A stretch of 64,000 nt of DNA. Origin: an uncultured Algibacter sp. GTDB lineage: Bacteria; Bacteroidota; Bacteroidia; Flavobacteriales; Flavobacteriaceae. The notes under the pieces were generated by a model that searched no databases, was not told the DNA's origin, and saw only the letters and a program-made list of their open reading frames with translations. Position numbers and translations under genes: made by a program. Shown here piece by piece: positions 1-7,488 of the stretch (its first letter is position 1; every line of letters begins with the position of its first letter). The DNA lies in assembly GCF_947495925.1 (NCBI RefSeq), contig NZ_CANMAU010000001.1, positions 663,523 to 727,522 of the forward strand, given 5' to 3'.

Positions 1-180
1 TTCAAGATATAAGTGAGATGCGATGACTGAACTCAACATGGCATCTCCTAAAAACTCTAAACGCTCATAGTTAAACGCATTACCTTTACTATCCTTAATA
101 TTCATGGAACGGTGCGTAAAAGCTCGCTTATAATACTTTATTTCTTTTGGCTTGAACTGCAGAATTTCAGTTAATTGCAT
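1..180 (-). CDS. rnc: Ribonuclease III, N-terminal part (runs off the window)
   Basis: Only the first 60 codons are present; the rest lies before base 1. They contain FTHRS followed by NYERLEFLGDA, the RNase III signature. Its acidic residues bind the metal ions that cleave double-stranded RNA in rRNA and mRNA processing. The ATG at 180-178 is the natural start. The gene follows acpP and fabF on the same strand, an order I associate with Bacteroidota. A strong hairpin with seven U residues ends directly at this start codon, leaving no room for a usual ribosome binding site, so expression may be controlled there. Confidence 0.93.
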   Translation of the reverse strand, partial: MQLTEILQFKPKEIKYYKRAFTHRSMNIKDSKGNAFNYERLEFLGDAMLSSVIASHLYLE

Positions 181-182
181 AA

Positions 183-214
183 AAAAATTCCCGTTGCGTT
201 TAAAACGGGAATTT
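183..214 (-). terminator. Perfect 11-bp hairpin plus U7 between fabF and rnc
   Basis: On the minus strand AAATTCCCGTT pairs perfectly with AACGGGAATTT around an 8-nt loop (arms 204-214 and 185-195). It is followed by a run of seven T, and the rnc ATG starts at once. The shape is that of an intrinsic terminator for the acpP-fabF unit. Its position suggests it also attenuates rnc or serves as an RNase III target. Confidence 0.7.
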
Positions 215-335
215 AATATGTTACGAATGTGTTTCATCTGATAATAAATATTCTATTTCAATGTCAGATGTAATAAACCATGTTTCATTTTACTGTAAAA
301 TTTAATTTATCATTATGGTTTACTTCATTCGGGAT

Positions 336-1586
336 TTAATCTATTTTTTTGAATATTACACAAGCGTTATGACCGCCAAATCCAAATGTATTACTCATTG
401 CTACTTTTACGTCGCGCTTTTGAGCCTTATTTAAGGTTAAATTTAATTCAGAATCAATGTTTTCATCTACTGTAGTGTGGTTTATTGTTGGAGGTACAAT
501 ACCATTTTCCATAGCCAATATAACCGAAATAGCTTCAATAGCTCCAGCAGCACCTAAGAGGTGACCTGTCATTGATTTTGTTGAATTAATATTTATGTTC
601 TTGGCATGACTTCCAAATACCTCAGCAATTGCTTTTAACTCTGCAACGTCTCCTAAAGGTGTAGATGTACCATGCGTATTAATATGGTCAACATCTTCTG
701 GGTTTAAACCTGCATTTTCTAAACAATTTTTCATTACTGCTATAACACCAATACCATCTGGATGCGGAGCTGTCATATGATAAGCATCAGAAGATAATCC
801 TCCTCCAATACATTCTGCATATATTTTTGCACCTCTAGCTTTTGCATGTTCGTATTCCTCTAGAACTAAAGCTCCTGCTCCTTCTCCTAATACAAAACCA
901 TCTCTGGTAGCATCAAACGGACGAGAAGCTGTTTCTGGACTTTCGTTTCTTGTTGATAATGCATGCATAGCATTAAATCCTCCCATACCAGCAATGGTAA
1001 CAGCAGCTTCACTTCCTCCTGTAACAACAACATCTGTATGACCTAAACGAATAGAGTTTAGAGCATCAAACATAGCATTAGCAGAAGATGCGCAAGCTGA
1101 AACCGTGGTATAATTAGGCCCCATAAAACCATGCTTTATGGAGATGTTTCCTGGCGCAATATCAGCAATCATTTTAGGAATAAAGAACGGGTTAAATCGC
1201 GGTGTACCATCGCCTCCAGCAAAGTTTAAAACTTCTTGTTGAAAGGTTTCCAATCCACCAATTCCTGCACCCCAAATAACACCTACACGTAATTTGTTTA
1301 CCTCATCAAGATTAAGCTTTGAATCGTTAATGGCTTCATCTGCAGCTACCATAGCGTATTGCGCAAATTTATCCATTTTACGAGCCTCTTTTCTATCAAA
1401 AAAATCAGTCGCGTTAAAGTTTTTTAATTCGCAAGCGAACTTTGTTTTAAACTTTTCGGTATCATAATATGTTATAGGCGCAGCCCCACTTTTACCACTA
1501 ATTAAACCTTCCCAATATTCATCTTTGGTATTTCCAATTGGTGTTAAAGCTCCTAATCCTGTGACTACAACTCGCTTTAATTCCAT
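336..1586 (-). CDS. fabF: Beta-ketoacyl-ACP synthase II
   Basis: Condensing enzyme of type II fatty acid synthesis. It extends acyl-ACP with malonyl-ACP by decarboxylative condensation in the cytoplasm. At 416 residues it has the usual length. The thiolase-fold triad is visible: Cys165 in SACASSANA, His305 in NTHGTSTPLGD and His342 in SMTGHLLGAAGA, spaced as in E. coli FabF. The conserved C-terminal NTFGFGGHN loop is present. It lies 23 nt downstream of acpP on the same strand, so carrier and condensing enzyme are probably co-transcribed. Nothing unusual was seen. Confidence 0.97.
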   Translation of the reverse strand: MELKRVVVTGLGALTPIGNTKDEYWEGLISGKSGAAPITYYDTEKFKTKFACELKNFNATDFFDRKEARKMDKFAQYAMVAADEAINDSKLNLDEVNKLRVGVIWGAGIGGLETFQQEVLNFAGGDGTPRFNPFFIPKMIADIAPGNISIKHGFMGPNYTTVSACASSANAMFDALNSIRLGHTDVVVTGGSEAAVTIAGMGGFNAMHALSTRNESPETASRPFDATRDGFVLGEGAGALVLEEYEHAKARGAKIYAECIGGGLSSDAYHMTAPHPDGIGVIAVMKNCLENAGLNPEDVDHINTHGTSTPLGDVAELKAIAEVFGSHAKNININSTKSMTGHLLGAAGAIEAISVILAMENGIVPPTINHTTVDENIDSELNLTLNKAQKRDVKVAMSNTFGFGGHNACVIFKKID

Positions 1587-1609
1587 AAAGTATTTGCTTG
1601 TTTTTTAGC

Positions 1610-1843
1610 TTATTTTGCTTCTTCTATATAAGAAATAGCTTGACCAACTGTTGCGATATTTTCAGCTTGATCATCTGGTATTTGAATATCGAATTCTTTT
1701 TCGAACTCCATAATTAATTCTACAGTGTCTAAAGAGTCTGCTCCTAAATCGTTTGTGAAGCTAGCTTCTGTAACAACTTCGTTCTCATCTACTCCTAATT
1801 TGTCTACGATAATCGCTTTTACTCTTGATGCAATGTCTGACAT
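1610..1843 (-). CDS. acpP: Acyl carrier protein
   Basis: Small acidic carrier protein of 77 residues that holds growing fatty acyl chains on a 4'-phosphopantetheine arm. The attachment site is Ser37 in the [15 protein letters not shown] motif at the start of helix II, in the usual place. It is first in the acpP-fabF unit, and a TAnnTTTG promoter box lies about 30 nt upstream. It is divergent from purN. Confidence 0.98.
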   Translation of the reverse strand: MSDIASRVKAIIVDKLGVDENEVVTEASFTNDLGADSLDTVELIMEFEKEFDIQIPDDQAENIATVGQAISYIEEAK

Positions 1844-1874
1844 AATCTTTTAATTTTAAGTTTTAATTAGTTGG

Positions 1875-1882
1875 CAAAAATA
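1875..1882 (-). promoter_or_regulatory. Putative -7 box of the acpP-fabF promoter
   Basis: The minus strand reads TATTTTTG, matching the Bacteroidota -7 consensus TAnnTTTG, about 32 nt before the acpP ATG. No clear TTG -33 box was found at the expected distance, so this rests on the -7 box alone. Confidence 0.4.
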
Positions 1883-1958
1883 AAAAACTTTATTTTTAAA
1901 ACACATCTTTAATATAAAAATGTGTTTGTAATTTACTAAAATTACTTTTAAGTATTTA

Positions 1959-1966
1959 TAACTTTG
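1959..1966 (+). promoter_or_regulatory. Putative -7 box of the purN promoter
   Basis: TAACTTTG matches TAnnTTTG and lies about 65 nt before the preferred purN ATG at 2032. The same octamer occurs before the 47670 operon and near the AraC gene at 50606. No good -33 box is visible. Confidence 0.4.
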
Positions 1967-2031
1967 CCTTATAATTGTTAATAATTATTCTTTTTTTTGT
2001 TCGAATTAATTTTAACACTATAGTCTGTAAA

Positions 2032-2598
2032 ATGAAACGTATTGTAATTTTTGCGTCCGGAAGCGGAAGTAATGCTGAAAATTTGATTAAGTTTTTTCAC
2101 AACAGCGATAATGCGTCTGTTATTCAAGTACTATGTAACAATCCTCATGCCAAAGTTTTAGATCGGGCAAAAAAACTTAAAGTTAGCAGCTTAACTTTCA
2201 ACAGGATAGCGTTTGATGAAACTGATGATGTTCTAAATATTTTAAAAGCCTCAAAACCAGACTTGATTGTTTTAGCTGGTTTTTTATGGAAGTTTCCTGA
2301 ACATATATTAAATTCATTTCCTTACAAAGTAATTAATGTTCACCCTGCACTTTTACCTAAATTTGGCGGTAAAGGCATGTACGGCATGCATGTGCATGAG
2401 GCTGTAGTAGCCAATAATGAGACTGAAACGGGCATTACTATTCATTATGTAAATGAAAATTATGATGAAGGCGCAACAATTTTTCAAGCGAAATGCGCTA
2501 TAAAACCAACCGATACTGCTGCAGATATTGCAGCTAAGATTCATGAATTAGAGATGGAACATTTCCCAAAGATAGTCGATAACCTGTTGAATGGGTAA
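2032..2598 (+). CDS. purN: Phosphoribosylglycinamide formyltransferase
   Basis: Transfers formyl from 10-formyltetrahydrofolate to GAR, the third step of purine synthesis. The protein starts MKRIVIFASGSGSNAENL, where the Rossmann loop binds GAR phosphate. It carries the catalytic set Asn and His in NVHPALLP and Asp in the later YDEGATIFQ segment. A longer reading frame opens at a TTG at 1975, but it adds 19 hydrophobic residues absent from the family, so the ATG at 2032 is preferred (188 residues). The end overlaps the next gene by 8 nt, suggesting translational coupling. Confidence 0.93.
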   Translation: MKRIVIFASGSGSNAENLIKFFHNSDNASVIQVLCNNPHAKVLDRAKKLKVSSLTFNRIAFDETDDVLNILKASKPDLIVLAGFLWKFPEHILNSFPYKVINVHPALLPKFGGKGMYGMHVHEAVVANNETETGITIHYVNENYDEGATIFQAKCAIKPTDTAADIAAKIHELEMEHFPKIVDNLLNG

Positions 2599-3232
2599 AA
2601 AGAAAAAAAAATATTATACAGTTTGGAAAGGACATCACACAGGTGTTTTTGAATCTTGGAACGATTGTAAAGCTCAAACAAAAGATTACCAAGGTGCACA
2701 ATACAAATCGTTTTCAACTTTTGAAGCTGCAAAAAAAGCTCTAAAGGGGAATTATAAAGACTATATAGGTAAAAGCAAAAAATTTACAAGTGAGCTCTCA
2801 GACATGCAACTTAAAAAAATAGGGTTGCCAAATTATAATTCTATTTCTGTTGATGCTGCATCAAGTGGCAACCCCGGCGTAATGGAATACAGAGGAGTAG
2901 ATACAAAAACTAAAAAACAATTGTTTATCCAAGGTCCTTTTCAAGAAGGCACTAATAATATTGGAGAGTTTTTAGCCCTTGTACACGGTTTAGCTATTCT
3001 TAAAAAAAACAACAGCAAGCGTATACTTTATACAGACTCCAAAATAGCCATGAGCTGGGTTAGAAAAAAAACATGCAATACAAAATTAGAGCTAAATAAT
3101 AAAAATAAACCTGTTTTTGATTTGGTCGATCGGGCTATTGACTGGTTAAAAAACAATGACTACAGCACTGTAATAGTAAAATGGGAGACCAAAGCATGGG
3201 GTGAAATCCCAGCTGATTTTGGGAGGAAATAG
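2591..3232 (+). CDS. Viroplasmin-domain ribonuclease H
   Basis: RNase H type 1 with an N-terminal viroplasmin (HBD-like) domain, expected to cut RNA in RNA-DNA hybrids. Residues 5-50 form the RNA/hybrid-binding fold (YYTVWKGHHTGVFESW, then AQYKSFSTFEAAKKAL). Residues 83-213 form the nuclease with Asp88 (SVDAASSGNPG), Glu126 (NNIGEFLAL), Asp149 (LYTDSKIAMSW) and Asp209 near the C-terminus. All four catalytic acids are present. It overlaps purN by 8 nt, though the two functions have no obvious link. At 213 residues it is typical of Bacteroidota homologues. Confidence 0.9.
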   Translation: MGKKKKKYYTVWKGHHTGVFESWNDCKAQTKDYQGAQYKSFSTFEAAKKALKGNYKDYIGKSKKFTSELSDMQLKKIGLPNYNSISVDAASSGNPGVMEYRGVDTKTKKQLFIQGPFQEGTNNIGEFLALVHGLAILKKNNSKRILYTDSKIAMSWVRKKTCNTKLELNNKNKPVFDLVDRAIDWLKNNDYSTVIVKWETKAWGEIPADFGRK

Positions 3233-3302
3233 AGACCCAACACTGTAATAATTCCTTTTGTAAACTTGAAAAAATATAATAGAGGTAATCTCTAAAAAGA
3301 CG

Positions 3303-3310
3303 TATATTTG
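3303..3310 (+). promoter_or_regulatory. Putative -7 box before the PfkB kinase gene
   Basis: TATATTTG is a perfect TAnnTTTG match 23 nt before the ATG at 3334, in a 101-nt gap after the RNase H gene. This supports independent transcription of the kinase gene. No -33 TTG at good spacing. Confidence 0.45.
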
Positions 3311-3333
3311 CAGAAAATTATCAGGTCTCTTTT

Positions 3334-4260
3334 ATGAGTAAATTAGTTATTGTAGGCACAGTTGCATTTGATGCTATTGAAACGCCTTTTGGTAAAACCG
3401 ATAAAATATTAGGTGGAGCAGCCACATTTATTGGTCTTGCCGCTTCACATTTTGATGTAGATTCTGTCGCTGTTTCCATTGTTGGAGATGATTTTCCAGA
3501 AGAATATTTAAACTTACTATCCGAAAAACACATCGATACCTCTGGCATTGAAGTGGTAAAAGGAGGTAGAACATTTTTTTGGAGTGGACGTTATCATAAT
3601 GATATGAATACTCGAGACACTTTAGTTACCGAGTTAAATACATTAGCTGATTTTAACCCTGTTGTTCCTGAAAATTATAAAGATGCAGAGGTTGTTATGC
3701 TAGGTAACTTGCATCCTTTAGTTCAATCCAGTGTTTTAGATCAGATGTCAAAAAAACCAAAAATGGTTATTTTGGACACAATGAATTTTTGGATGGATTG
3801 CGCTTTAGAAGATTTATTGAATGTAATTAAGCGCATAGATGTTATAACTATTAATGACGAAGAGGCAAGACAGTTAACTGGAGAATATTCTTTAGTTGTT
3901 GCAGCCAAAAAAATTCATGATATGGGACCTAAATATGTCGTCATCAAAAAAGGTGAACATGGTGCATTACTATTTCATGATGACCAGGTGTTTTATGCAC
4001 CAGCTTTACCATTAAAAGAAGTTTTTGATCCAACAGGAGCAGGCGATACATTTGCTGGAGGGTTTGCTGGATACTTAGTCAAAACAAACGATTTCTCCTT
4101 TGAGAACATGAAAAGTGCTGTTATATATGGATCAACATTAGCATCATTTTGCGTAGAAAAATTTGGAACCGAGCGTATGCAGAATTTAACAAGTGAGCAA
4201 GTCCATAAGCGACTGCTGCAGTTTAAGCAACTAACACAATTTGAAATAGAAATAGGATAA
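3334..4260 (+). CDS. PfkB-family carbohydrate/nucleoside kinase
   Basis: Ribokinase-fold kinase of 308 residues. The substrate side is the N-terminal GGAATFIGLAASHF segment. The ATP side ends in DPTGAGDTFAGGFAGYL, with Asp238 as catalytic base and the GAGD anion hole. Family members phosphorylate sugars or nucleosides such as ribose or adenosine. Its place between purN and purF hints at ribose or nucleoside use, but the substrate cannot be told from sequence. It has its own promoter box and a strong terminator, so it is likely monocistronic. Confidence 0.85.
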   Translation: MSKLVIVGTVAFDAIETPFGKTDKILGGAATFIGLAASHFDVDSVAVSIVGDDFPEEYLNLLSEKHIDTSGIEVVKGGRTFFWSGRYHNDMNTRDTLVTELNTLADFNPVVPENYKDAEVVMLGNLHPLVQSSVLDQMSKKPKMVILDTMNFWMDCALEDLLNVIKRIDVITINDEEARQLTGEYSLVVAAKKIHDMGPKYVVIKKGEHGALLFHDDQVFYAPALPLKEVFDPTGAGDTFAGGFAGYLVKTNDFSFENMKSAVIYGSTLASFCVEKFGTERMQNLTSEQVHKRLLQFKQLTQFEIEIG

Positions 4261-4264
4261 TCAA

Positions 4265-4289
4265 GCGCGCTCTAAGGGAGCGCGTTTTT
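4265..4289 (+). terminator. Intrinsic terminator after the PfkB kinase gene
   Basis: CGCGCTC (4266-4272) pairs with GAGCGCG (4278-4284) around a 5-nt loop, followed by TTTTT. It starts five bases after the kinase stop codon. Confidence 0.85.
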
Positions 4290-4365
4290 AATTTGAACAT
4301 TTTTTATTCTCTTGAAAAGGAAATAAAAAAATATAATTAATGAGTAAAGCGAAAACATTTTTAAT

Positions 4366-6264
4366 ATGAGTGATGCCTTAAAACACGAATGTGGAATAGC
4401 TGTTATTAGACTTTTAAAGCCCTTAGAATACTACAAAAAAAAATACGGCACTGCATTTTATGGTGTAAATAAAATGTACTTAATGATGGAAAAACAGCAC
4501 AATCGTGGTCAAGATGGTGCTGGACTTGCTAGTATTAAGTTAGACACAAAACCAGGAGAACGTTACATAAGCAGAGTTCGATCTGTAGCACAACAACCTA
4601 TTCAAGATATTTTTGCTCAAATTAATGACCGTGTTAATAAGGAATTTGAAGAGCACCCAGAATATAAAGACGATGTTGCCGCCCAAAAAAGAAATATCCC
4701 TTATATAGGAGAGTTGCTTTTAGGACATGTACGCTATGGTACTTTTGGAAAAAACAGCGTAGAAAGTGTACACCCGTTTTTAAGACAAAACAACTGGATG
4801 CACAGAAATCTAATTATGGCTGGAAACTTTAACATGACAAATGTTAAAGAACTTTTTGGCAACCTGATTGAATTAGGGCAGCATCCTAAAGAGTATACCG
4901 ATACCATAACTATTATGGAGAAAATTGGTCATTTCTTAGATGATGCGGTTAGTAAAATATATAAAGACTTAAAAAAGGAAGGTTATAACAAAAGAGAAGC
5001 TTCTCCACAAATTGCAGAACGATTAAAAGTTGGCAAAATATTAAAACGTGCTGCGAAAAACTGGGATGGTGGTTATGCAATGGCTGGACTTATAGGACAT
5101 GGGGACTCCTTTGTGTTAAGAGACCCTGCTGGGATTAGACCTGCTTTTTACTATAAAGATGATGAAGTAGTGGTGGTCGCCTCTGAGCGCCCTGTTATTC
5201 AAACCGTTTTTAATGTCAATTTTGAAGACGTTAAAGAATTAGAGCCTGGACAAGCAATTATTACCAAAAAATCTGGAGAAGTTAGACTTAAACAAATTTT
5301 ACAACCTTTAGAAAAAAAGGCTTGTTCTTTTGAACGTATTTATTTCTCCAGAGGAAGTGATGCTGAAATTTATCAAGAACGTAAAATGTTAGGTAAATTA
5401 TTAATGCCTAAAGTTCTTGAAGCCATTAATAATGATACGAAGAACACCGTGTTTTCGTATATTCCAAATACTGCAGAAACTTCATTTTTTGGAATGATTG
5501 AAACGGCTGAAGCTTTTATTAATAAAAGAAAAACACAAGCCATCTTAAATGGTCAACGTTCACTTTCTGCTGCTAAAGTCACAGAGATTTTATCTGAACA
5601 TGCAAGAGTTGAAAAAATAGCAATTAAGGATGTTAAGCTTAGAACTTTTATAACCGAAGACAGTAGTAGAAATGATTTAGTTGCTCATGTTTATGATGTT
5701 ACTTATGGCGTAATTAAGCCAAATGACAACCTTGTTATTATTGATGATAGTATTGTAAGAGGAACCACTTTAAAGATGAGTATCCTTAAAATGTTAGATC
5801 GCTTAAATCCGAAGAAAATCATTGTAGTATCATCTGCACCACAAATTCGATATCCAGATTGTTATGGTATAGACATGGCCAACCTAGAAAGTTTAGTTGC
5901 TTTTAGAGCTGCCTTAGAATTATTAAAGGAGGCCAACACATACCACATTGTTGAAGAGGTTTATAATAAGTGTTTGAAACAAACCAATTTGGACGACAAA
6001 CATGTTCAAAATTTTGTTAAGGAAATATATAATCCATTTACAGACGAGCAGATTTCTGATAAAATTTCAGAATTACTAAGTGATGATTCCATAAAAGCAG
6101 AAGTAAAAATTATTTTTCAACCAGTTGAAAACCTACATAAAGCCTGTCCAGACCATTCAGGGGATTGGTATTTTACAGGAAACTACCCAACTGTTGGAGG
6201 TAACCGTGTGGTAAACAGAGCATTTATTAATTTTTACGAAGGAAATAAAGAACGTGCATATTAA
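4366..6264 (+). CDS. purF: Amidophosphoribosyltransferase, long Bacteroidota form
   Basis: First committed step of purine synthesis: PRPP plus glutamine gives 5-phosphoribosylamine. Residues 1-290 are a class II glutamine amidotransferase domain, with the would-be nucleophile Cys9 in HECGIAVIRLL and RGQDGAG downstream. Residues 320-500 are the phosphoribosyltransferase domain with the PRPP loop VIIDDSIVRGTT near 457-468. At 632 residues it is well above the usual 470-510; the extra length includes an insertion in the amidotransferase half and an unmatched C-terminal tail. If Cys9 is the nucleophile, an eight-residue leader must be removed or tolerated. Flanking purine genes support the call. 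Confidence 0.88.
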   Translation: MSDALKHECGIAVIRLLKPLEYYKKKYGTAFYGVNKMYLMMEKQHNRGQDGAGLASIKLDTKPGERYISRVRSVAQQPIQDIFAQINDRVNKEFEEHPEYKDDVAAQKRNIPYIGELLLGHVRYGTFGKNSVESVHPFLRQNNWMHRNLIMAGNFNMTNVKELFGNLIELGQHPKEYTDTITIMEKIGHFLDDAVSKIYKDLKKEGYNKREASPQIAERLKVGKILKRAAKNWDGGYAMAGLIGHGDSFVLRDPAGIRPAFYYKDDEVVVVASERPVIQTVFNVNFEDVKELEPGQAIITKKSGEVRLKQILQPLEKKACSFERIYFSRGSDAEIYQERKMLGKLLMPKVLEAINNDTKNTVFSYIPNTAETSFFGMIETAEAFINKRKTQAILNGQRSLSAAKVTEILSEHARVEKIAIKDVKLRTFITEDSSRNDLVAHVYDVTYGVIKPNDNLVIIDDSIVRGTTLKMSILKMLDRLNPKKIIVVSSAPQIRYPDCYGIDMANLESLVAFRAALELLKEANTYHIVEEVYNKCLKQTNLDDKHVQNFVKEIYNPFTDEQISDKISELLSDDSIKAEVKIIFQPVENLHKACPDHSGDWYFTGNYPTVGGNRVVNRAFINFYEGNKERAY

Positions 6265-6377
6265 TTACGAAATTCATAATTAATTACTGATAAACCGCAA
6301 ATAATGTATTTCATCCTATAAATGCGTTATTCGTCTAATAAATATTCAGGTTATCTAAAATACATATAACTTGCTCT

Positions 6378-6451
6378 CACCATAACATAAGTAGGTTAAG
6401 TTCATGGTAGATTTGGGGCAAAAAAAGGTGAACGCTTGTTCGCCTTTTTTT
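6378..6451 (+). ncRNA. Candidate small RNA, copy 1
   Basis: A 47-nt block (6378-6424) is repeated without a change at 6593-6639. It ends in a terminator hairpin, GGTGAAC with GTTCGCC, flanked by A7 and T7. Inside the block ACCAT and ATGGT can pair. No open reading frame is conserved between the copies. The layout (unique upstream, conserved body, terminator) fits a duplicated small RNA. The promoter of this copy is poor. Confidence 0.5.
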
Positions 6452-6581
6452 ATGCGTTTTAGTTTCCTTTAATATATCCAATCATTTATTTGCATTTCAC
6501 CTGTAGTAATACCCTAGTACTCTGTTAAGCCAATAATTGAGCCGTTTAACTAAAAAATTTTAGTAGCACCTATTACAATCC

Positions 6582-6589
6582 TATATTTG
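6582..6589 (+). promoter_or_regulatory. Putative -7 box for small RNA copy 2
   Basis: TATATTTG is a perfect -7 box that ends four bases before the conserved block begins at 6593. A transcript would start almost exactly at the repeat boundary. Confidence 0.5.
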
Positions 6590-6592
6590 AAC

Positions 6593-6662
6593 CACCATAA
6601 CATAAGTAGGTTAAGTTCATGGTAGATTTGGGGCAAAAAGGTGAACTCTCGTTCACCTTTTT
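6593..6662 (+). ncRNA. Candidate small RNA, copy 2
   Basis: Second copy of the 47-nt block, 215 nt downstream of the first. It is followed by a perfect 12-bp terminator stem (AAAAAGGTGAAC with GTTCACCTTTTT, loop TCTC). Compared with copy 1, the third stem pair is T-A instead of T-G, so pairing is kept although the sequence changed. A consensus -7 box sits immediately upstream. It may belong to a flavobacterial RNA family, but I cannot confirm a match. Confidence 0.55.
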
Positions 6663-6691
6663 CATTTTATAAACTTTCCTTAAAAATTTTC

Positions 6692-6725
6692 AAAAAAAAT
6701 CGCCTGAAAAATTAATTCTCAGACG
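6692..6725 (-). terminator. Terminator after the superoxide dismutase gene
   Basis: On the minus strand CGTCTGA (6725-6719) pairs with TCAGGCG (6707-6701, one G-U pair), followed by a run of eight T. It lies about 33 nt beyond the sod stop codon. Confidence 0.7.
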
Positions 6726-6757
6726 ACTTATTTCTATTAGGTATTTTTTGAAACTAA

Positions 6758-7366
6758 TTACTTTGCCTCCGCATAACGCTTCTCAACTTCATTCCAATTA
6801 ATTACGCTAAAAAACGCATTGATATAATCAAGACGACGGTTTTGATAGTTTAAGTAGTAAGCGTGCTCCCACACATCTAAACCTAAAATTGGCGTCCCTC
6901 CACAGCCTACTCCTGGCATTAAAGGGTTATCTTGATTAGGTGTAGAACAAATTTCAATTTTACCTCCTTTATGTACACATAACCATGCCCATCCTGAACC
7001 AAAACGTGTTGCAGCGGCTTTACTAAACGCAGCAATAAACTCATCTTTAGAACCAAAAGCAGCTTCAATTGCATCCTTTAATTCTCCCGATAAATAACCT
7101 CTATCTTCAGGATTCATAACTGTCCAGAATAATGAATGATTGTAATATCCTCCCCCGTTATTTCTAACAGCTCCATTTTCCAAATCTAAATTCGTTAAAA
7201 TATCTTCAATAGTCTTTCCTTCTAAATCTGTACCAGTAATGGCATTATTTAAATTGTTAGTATATCCTTGATGATGTTTAGTATGATGTATCTCCATAGT
7301 TCGCGCATCCATATGAGGTTCTAAAGCATCGTACGCATATTCTAATTTCGGTAATTCAAAAGCCAT
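6758..7366 (-). CDS. sodA: Superoxide dismutase, Mn-type (Fe/Mn family)
   Basis: Converts superoxide to hydrogen peroxide and oxygen in the cytoplasm. The 202-residue protein has metal ligands His27 (MEIHHTKHH), His77 (YYNHSLFW), Asp164 and His168 (DVWEHAYY). Gln145 in STPNQDNPL comes from the C-terminal domain, and glycine replaces the N-terminal glutamine seen in iron enzymes, so Mn or cambialistic use is predicted. A longer frame opens at 7399, but [10 protein letters not shown] at 7366 is the family start. It has its own promoter and terminator. Confidence 0.95.
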   Translation of the reverse strand: MAFELPKLEYAYDALEPHMDARTMEIHHTKHHQGYTNNLNNAITGTDLEGKTIEDILTNLDLENGAVRNNGGGYYNHSLFWTVMNPEDRGYLSGELKDAIEAAFGSKDEFIAAFSKAAATRFGSGWAWLCVHKGGKIEICSTPNQDNPLMPGVGCGGTPILGLDVWEHAYYLNYQNRRLDYINAFFSVINWNEVEKRYAEAK

Positions 7367-7400
7367 AATTATTTGTTTTTTATTAATATTTAAATTCATT

Positions 7401-7408
7401 CAAATTTA
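7401..7408 (-). promoter_or_regulatory. Putative -7 box of the sod promoter
   Basis: The minus strand reads TAAATTTG, a TAnnTTTG match 34 nt before the preferred ATG at 7366. Transcription would start after the upstream in-frame codons, supporting the shorter protein. A TTG lies upstream, but only 14 nt away. Confidence 0.4.
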
Positions 7409-7488
7409 CACATAAAACAAGTCAATTAAAAATAATAAATTGTTATGAAACCATTGATAGTTTTTATCTTGTAAGCAAATTATCATAG

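Noticed and set aside
1975-2031. N-terminal extension of PurN from a TTG
   Set aside because: It would add 19 hydrophobic residues absent from the family and begins just after the promoter box; the ATG at 2032 gives the standard protein.
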